The notes under the pieces were generated by a model that saw only the letters and a list, made by a program, of their open reading frames with translations, did not search any database and was not told the origin of the DNA. DNA of 10,760 nucleotides from positions 1 through 10,760 of the forward strand of contig CAYXKM010000185.1 in NCBI GenBank assembly GCA_964465665.1, read 5' to 3'. Shown here piece by piece: positions 6,981-10,760 of the stretch. The first letter of the stretch is position 1, and the number at the start of each line of letters is the position of its first letter. This DNA is from JAKEGN01 sp964465665. Lineage in GTDB: Bacteria > Pseudomonadota > Gammaproteobacteria > Steroidobacterales > Woeseiaceae. The position numbers and the translations under genes were made by a program.

Positions 6981-8345
6981 CTAGTGCGCTCCTGCCGATT
7001 CGGACGTCGGGTGCAATGCATGGACGACTCGTTCCATGCGCGCCGACCGCGAACCTTTGATCAGCACACGACTTTCCGCGGTGAGCACTTTACGAAGTAC
7101 GTCAGTCAGTTCATCGATCGAACCAAACCACTGCCCGCCGTCTCCGAAAGCGGCAACCGCATCGCGGGACTGGGCTCCGGTTGCAAATAGCCGTTTTATG
7201 CCGAACTGCTTTGCGGCTATGCCGACGGCCGCATGAAGTTCCTCTGATGCCGGGCCGAGTTCACCCATGTCGCCAAGGACCAGGCAGGTGTCGCCTCCCT
7301 GCTCTGCCAGGAATTCCGCTGCTGCCATGACACTTTGGGGATTTGCGTTATAGCTGTCGTTGTAGATTACGTATCCAGCCGGCGTAGTGACGGGCTGCAG
7401 TCGTCCGCTGACCGGCTGCACCGATTCGAGACCTCGACTGATCAATGCACTGGTCAAGCCGAGCCCGCTGGCAATTGCAGCAGCCGCGCAGGCATTGATG
7501 ACGTTGTGCCGGCCTGCAAGCTGCAACGTTATCGGGACCTCTTCTTCTTCAAGATGCAGTACAAAATGCGAACCACAATCGTGCGCTTCAATGGCACTTG
7601 CACGAACCATTGCACTGGCGTCAAGACCGAATGTGATGACTTCGGTGTCCGTCGCCCGGGAAAGCCAGTAGTCGAAATAGTTGTCGTCGGCATTCAATAC
7701 TGCAATTGCCGGCCGCCTCGGGTTATCAAGAATTTCACCCTTGGCTTTGGCGACGCCCTCGATCGAGCCGAAGCCCTCGAGATGCGCGGGACCCGCATTG
7801 GTGATTGCAACGACGTCGGCGCAGGTGATGTCCGCCAGGTACGCAATCTCGCCAGCGTGATTCGCGCCCATCTCGATAACGGCAAATCGATGCAGGGGCG
7901 AGATTCGCGACAGCATCGTCGGAACCCCGATGTCATTGTTCAGATTTCCCTGGGTCGCGAGCGTACTGCCAGATTGGGACAAACAGCTCGTGACAAGCTC
8001 CTTCAAGGTTGTCTTGCCGTTGGAACCCGTGATGCCAACGACCGTCGCCGGCATCTTCTTCCGCCAGTCTGCAGCGAGCCGTCCCAGTGCCAGGCGCGAA
8101 TCGTCAACGACAATTTGCGCGAAAACGGGGACAACCTGGGCATTGACCACAGCCGCTGCCGCCTTTTTCTCCGCCGCGACGCCGACAAACCGATTGCCGT
8201 CGAAATTCGGCCCTTGCAGCGCAAAGAACAACTCGCCCGCGCGAATCGTGCGTGTATCGGTGCTGATGCCACCGAACTTGCCGTCCGGACCGTGAAGATT
8301 GCCCTGCATGATCTGTGCGGCCTGTGACAAGGATCCCTCCATCAT
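6981..8345 (-). CDS. murF: UDP-N-acetylmuramoyl-tripeptide--D-alanyl-D-alanine ligase MurF
   Basis: Cytoplasmic ATP-dependent ligase that adds the D-Ala-D-Ala dipeptide, completing the UDP-MurNAc-pentapeptide. It has 454 residues, normal length. The N-terminal domain has STDTR (28-32) and ELFFALQG (38-45). The ATPase domain has GITGSNGKTTLKEL (104-117), NLNNDIGVP (134-142), EMGANHAGEI (158-167), NAGPAHLEGF (183-192) and GRHNVINA (278-285). The C-terminal domain has YNDSYNANPQS (328-338), GDMGELG (358-364) and KGSRSARME (430-438). NLNNDIGVP and NDSYNANP are specific to MurF. Two ATGs stand in tandem: 8345 forms the ATGA overlap with the murE stop, and 8342 follows directly. The Shine-Dalgarno is weak, so coupling to murE translation is likely. 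The stop is TAG; the other seven stops in the window are TGA. Confidence 0.98.
   Translation of the reverse strand: MMEGSLSQAAQIMQGNLHGPDGKFGGISTDTRTIRAGELFFALQGPNFDGNRFVGVAAEKKAAAAVVNAQVVPVFAQIVVDDSRLALGRLAADWRKKMPATVVGITGSNGKTTLKELVTSCLSQSGSTLATQGNLNNDIGVPTMLSRISPLHRFAVIEMGANHAGEIAYLADITCADVVAITNAGPAHLEGFGSIEGVAKAKGEILDNPRRPAIAVLNADDNYFDYWLSRATDTEVITFGLDASAMVRASAIEAHDCGSHFVLHLEEEEVPITLQLAGRHNVINACAAAAIASGLGLTSALISRGLESVQPVSGRLQPVTTPAGYVIYNDSYNANPQSVMAAAEFLAEQGGDTCLVLGDMGELGPASEELHAAVGIAAKQFGIKRLFATGAQSRDAVAAFGDGGQWFGSIDELTDVLRKVLTAESRVLIKGSRSARMERVVHALHPTSESAGAH
6989..6993 (-). promoter_or_regulatory. Ribosome binding site of mraY (inside murF 3' end)
   Basis: AGGAG, the strongest Shine-Dalgarno seen in the window, lies 10 bases upstream of the mraY ATG at 6978 and overlaps the last murF codons. 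It fits the one close junction where stop and start do not overlap. Confidence 0.55.
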
Positions 8346-9868
8346 GTCCGGCCCGCACCGTGTACCTGGCGCGCGGACAGATTGGCGAAGGCGATTGCAT
8401 AGTCGGAAAATGGCCGTCGTTCGTTCCCGGTCAGCTGGTATTGCTCATGCCCTTTTCCGGCAATCAGAATGAGATCGTCGTCATCAGCACGACTGACCGC
8501 ATACGCTATGGCCGCTGCGCGATCTTCGATGACCACTGCGGGGCCGGCCGTGCCAACAGCCATGCCGGCCAGGATCTGCGCGATGATTACCTCCGGTGCC
8601 TCGCTTCTCGGGTTGTCATTGGTGACAACCGTACGGTCGGCAAATCGTGAGGCAATCTCTCCCATCATCGGGCGTTTTCCGTGGTCGCGATCTCCGCCGC
8701 AGCCGAACACGCACCAAAGTCTGCCCTCGCAATGGGGCCTCAATGCCAGCAATGCGGCCTCGAGACCGGCTGGCGTATGCGCGTAGTCCACGAACACCGC
8801 TGGCATCGATGCATGCAGTAGGCGCTGCATGCGCCCGGCAGGTGCGGTCACGTTTTGCAACACACTGCAGGCATCGTCGCGGCTGACACCCTGCGACAGC
8901 AGCAATGCGAGTACCGCGGCCGCATTCGACACATTGAATTTGCCGTACAACGGCAAGTGAAAACTGCCGTCACCCCAGCTGCTTCTGAAATCCACGCGAA
9001 ATCCGTGATCCGTCGGCGACATGTTGCGCACGTGCACGAACTCCCGGCCGACGTTCTCGAATTTCGGTTCTGTCGAGACGACAACAACGTTGTCCGAACA
9101 ACGGGTGGCAAGATTGCGGCCGAAGTCACAATCGATGTTGATGATCCGATGCTCGAGGTCGTGCTTCAGAAACAGCCGCGCCTTGGTTTCACCGTAGGAT
9201 TTCATGTCACCGTGATAGTCGATGTGGTCGCGGCTGAGGTTGGTGAAGATGGCCGACTCGAATCGGACACCGGCGATACGTTCTTGACGGATGCCATGTG
9301 ACGACACTTCGAGAGCAACGTGGGTCGTGCCGGCGTCACGAAAACCGGCGAGTAAATCGTGCAGATCAATGCACGCGGGTGTCGTCATCGCACCATCGTC
9401 CTGCAATGCATCCATGCCGGCGCCGAGCGTCCCGATGTACGCCGATTTGCAGTGCAGCAGCTGCCGGCATTGCGCGATCAGGAACGCAACCGTCGTTTTG
9501 CCATTGGTGCCCGTAACGCCGGTAACCGCCATTTCTGCTGATGGCGTGCCGTACCAGCGATTGGCGATGTCACCCACGTGAATGGCCAGATTATCGACCG
9601 GTATCAGCGGCACGTTGCATTTGAGCGGGTCGGTTGCAGCCGTCCGCGGATCGAAAAGCACGGCTGCAACACCTGCAGCCAGCGCTTGATCGAGGAACTC
9701 GAGACCGTGGGACGACTCGCCTGCCAGAGCGACAAACACGTACCCCGCGCGCAGCTTGCGGCTGTCGCTTGAAAGGCCATTGATGCGCATTGCCGGCGCA
9801 TTGCCAATACCCTTCAGCAACTGATCGAGGGTTACGTGCGGCCGGATGAGTTCAGCTGGCATGCTCAT
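8342..9868 (-). CDS. murE: UDP-MurNAc-L-alanyl-D-glutamate--2,6-diaminopimelate ligase MurE
   Basis: Cytoplasmic ATP-dependent ligase that adds the third residue of the stem peptide. It has 508 residues. The N-terminal domain has SSDSR (33-37). The ATPase domain has GVTGTNGKTTVAFL (117-130), TTP (162-164), EVSSHG (187-192), FTNLSRDHIDYHGDM (208-222), a Lys in the YGET-K-ARLF stretch (near 225-233, the position usually carbamylated) and GRMQRL (345-350). The C-terminal domain has VDYAHTPAGLEAAL (360-373), GCGGDRDHGKRPMMG (389-403), TNDNPRSE (416-423) and GKGHEQYQ (471-478). The DNPR motif is the known signature for meso-diaminopimelate rather than lysine, so the peptidoglycan is expected to be mDAP-type. 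The ATG at 9868 forms an ATGA overlap with the ftsI stop; an ATG two codons later (9862) is possible. No strong Shine-Dalgarno is visible. Confidence 0.98.
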   Translation of the reverse strand: MSMPAELIRPHVTLDQLLKGIGNAPAMRINGLSSDSRKLRAGYVFVALAGESSHGLEFLDQALAAGVAAVLFDPRTAATDPLKCNVPLIPVDNLAIHVGDIANRWYGTPSAEMAVTGVTGTNGKTTVAFLIAQCRQLLHCKSAYIGTLGAGMDALQDDGAMTTPACIDLHDLLAGFRDAGTTHVALEVSSHGIRQERIAGVRFESAIFTNLSRDHIDYHGDMKSYGETKARLFLKHDLEHRIINIDCDFGRNLATRCSDNVVVVSTEPKFENVGREFVHVRNMSPTDHGFRVDFRSSWGDGSFHLPLYGKFNVSNAAAVLALLLSQGVSRDDACSVLQNVTAPAGRMQRLLHASMPAVFVDYAHTPAGLEAALLALRPHCEGRLWCVFGCGGDRDHGKRPMMGEIASRFADRTVVTNDNPRSEAPEVIIAQILAGMAVGTAGPAVVIEDRAAAIAYAVSRADDDDLILIAGKGHEQYQLTGNERRPFSDYAIAFANLSARQVHGAGRT

Positions 9869-10760
9869 TGACTCATTGCCTGCATGATGGTGTCGGTGCG
9901 GCGGGTCGGCAGGGCGTCCGGAGGCACAGCAAGCAGTCGCAGGGATTCGGCGATGACATCGGCGAAGACCGGGGCCGCGACGTCGCTTCCGTAGTAGAGG
10001 TTTCCCGTTGGTTCGTCGATGATTACGACTGCAGCCAGCCTCGGATCGGTAGCGGGTACCAGTCCGGCAAAAATCGAGAGGTATTTGTCGTGCGAGTATC
10101 CGCCGGCGGCAAACTTCCAGGTCGTGCCGGTTTTCCCGGCGACCCGGTAGCCAGCGATGTTCGCTTTTGTCCCGGTACCGCCGGGTCGCACCACTTCCTC
10201 CATCATGCCGCGGACAGCCCGGGACGTTTCGCTCGAAAGTATGCGATTTCCCTGATTGGGTTTGTCCAGCGCAATCAGCGACACCGGGCGCATGATGCCG
10301 TCATTGCCCAGCGCGGCATATGCCTGTGCCAGCTGCAACGGCGTTACTGAGACGCCATAACCGTAGGCGAGCGTTGCCTGGCTGATTTCCTGCCAGTGGT
10401 TGTAATGCGTCAGCAATCCGGCTGATTCACCGGGAAAACCGCTGGCCGTCAGCGAGCCGAGCCCGAACTCCGTCATCGTGCTCCAAAGCTGGTCCGGCTC
10501 GAGTGACATGGCAATTTTGGTTACACCGACATTGCTCGAGCGGGACAGTACCGTAGTGAGGCTCACACGTCCCAGGTTGTTGGTGTCTTCGATTTTCTTC
10601 GGGCCGACGACCACGAACCCCGGTGCAGTGTCCACTGTGCTGCTCGGACTGTAGCGGCCGCTTTCGATCGCCGCGGCAAGCACCCCCGTATGTCCGACCA
10701 TATCGGGGTTCGCAAAGTTGCACACCAGAACATCGTAGGATTTCGAGCGGATCGCGTCGA
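9865..10760 (-). CDS. ftsI: Peptidoglycan D,D-transpeptidase FtsI/PBP3, C-terminal part, with foreign upstream end
   Basis: Septal class B penicillin-binding protein that crosslinks glycan strands in the periplasm as the partner of FtsW. FtsI-like sequence runs from about 10680 to the stop at 9865. It contains GRYSP, the SxN motif (Ser-Ser-Asn at 10531-10539, context SRSSNVGVTKIA), FGLG followed by GFPGE, GYGVSVTPLQLAQAYAALGN, the KTG motif (10126-10134, context VAGKTGT), FAGLVPATDPR and the C-terminal EPTGNLYYGSDVAAPVF region. The upstream frame stays open to the window edge but is not FtsI-like beyond about 10680. The expected EPGS-x-x-KPF segment with the nucleophilic Ser of SxxK is absent, and the codons there match phosphoglycerate mutase instead (separate entry). 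The true ftsI is therefore truncated here, by an assembly join or by a real rearrangement. The 3' end overlaps murE by 4 bases. Confidence 0.9.
   Translation of the reverse strand, partial: DAIRSKSYDVLVCNFANPDMVGHTGVLAAAIESGRYSPSSTVDTAPGFVVVGPKKIEDTNNLGRVSLTTVLSRSSNVGVTKIAMSLEPDQLWSTMTEFGLGSLTASGFPGESAGLLTHYNHWQEISQATLAYGYGVSVTPLQLAQAYAALGNDGIMRPVSLIALDKPNQGNRILSSETSRAVRGMMEEVVRPGGTGTKANIAGYRVAGKTGTTWKFAAGGYSHDKYLSIFAGLVPATDPRLAAVVIIDEPTGNLYYGSDVAAPVFADVIAESLRLLAVPPDALPTRRTDTIMQAMSQ
10663..10760 (-). other. GpmI-like (cofactor-independent phosphoglycerate mutase) fragment joined in frame to ftsI
   Basis: Read on the minus strand in the ftsI frame, the edge encodes DAIRSK, then YDVLVCNFANPDMVGHTG, then VLAAAIE. 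From memory of the family, GpmI/iPGM has AI-x-SG-x-YD-x-x-x-CN-x-x-N-x-DMVGHTGV followed by an Ala-rich helix late in the protein. The Asp (10702-10704) and His (10690-10692) of DMVGH are the metal ligands of that enzyme. No FtsI has this segment. The unambiguous GpmI part is about 10684-10760; 10663-10683 (VLAAAIE) could belong to either gene and is the probable join. It is too short to call a gene. A chimeric contig end is the likeliest reading. Confidence 0.85.

Noticed and set aside
7335..8327. 330-codon open frame on the plus strand opposite murF
   Set aside because: It spans almost exactly the antisense of MurF and shows no family motif or start signal. It is explained by base composition.

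Overview
The window is a continuous stretch of the bacterial division and cell-wall (dcw) cluster. All genes are on the minus strand and read from high to low coordinates: ftsI (3' part) - murE - murF - mraY - murD - ftsW - murG - murC - murB (5' part). Seven genes are complete; the two end genes are cut by the window edges. Coding is gapless: five junctions are 4-base ATGA stop/start overlaps, and the others leave 2, 7 and about 22 bases. There is no non-coding stretch over 300 bases, and I see no terminator, tRNA, mobile element, repeat array or CRISPR.

The genes form one pathway. MurB and MurC act on UDP-MurNAc (reduction of the enolpyruvyl ether, then L-Ala addition). MurD adds D-Glu, MurE adds meso-diaminopimelate (it carries the DNPR signature) and MurF adds D-Ala-D-Ala. 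MraY moves the product onto undecaprenyl phosphate to make lipid I, and MurG adds GlcNAc to make lipid II. FtsW (glycan polymerase) and FtsI (transpeptidase) polymerise and crosslink it at the septum.

The organism is a diaminopimelate-type, probably Gram-negative bacterium with GC-rich DNA. Gene order and protein character suggest a proteobacterium. Having murB directly after murC resembles the Xanthomonas/Xylella-type and alphaproteobacterial clusters more than the E. coli one (murC then ddlB). I lean towards an uncultured gammaproteobacterium, but this is inference.

The one real anomaly is at the right edge. The upstream end of the ftsI reading frame (about 10663-10760) does not encode FtsI. 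It encodes, in frame, the metal-binding segment of cofactor-independent phosphoglycerate mutase (GpmI), around the motif NPDMVGHTG. The switch falls where both families have a similar Ala-rich helix, and it replaces the FtsI SxxK active-site region. An assembly chimera at a contig end is the most likely explanation; a genuine gene fusion or rearrangement is the less likely alternative. I found no convincing undescribed system elsewhere; the rest is a well-preserved dcw operon.
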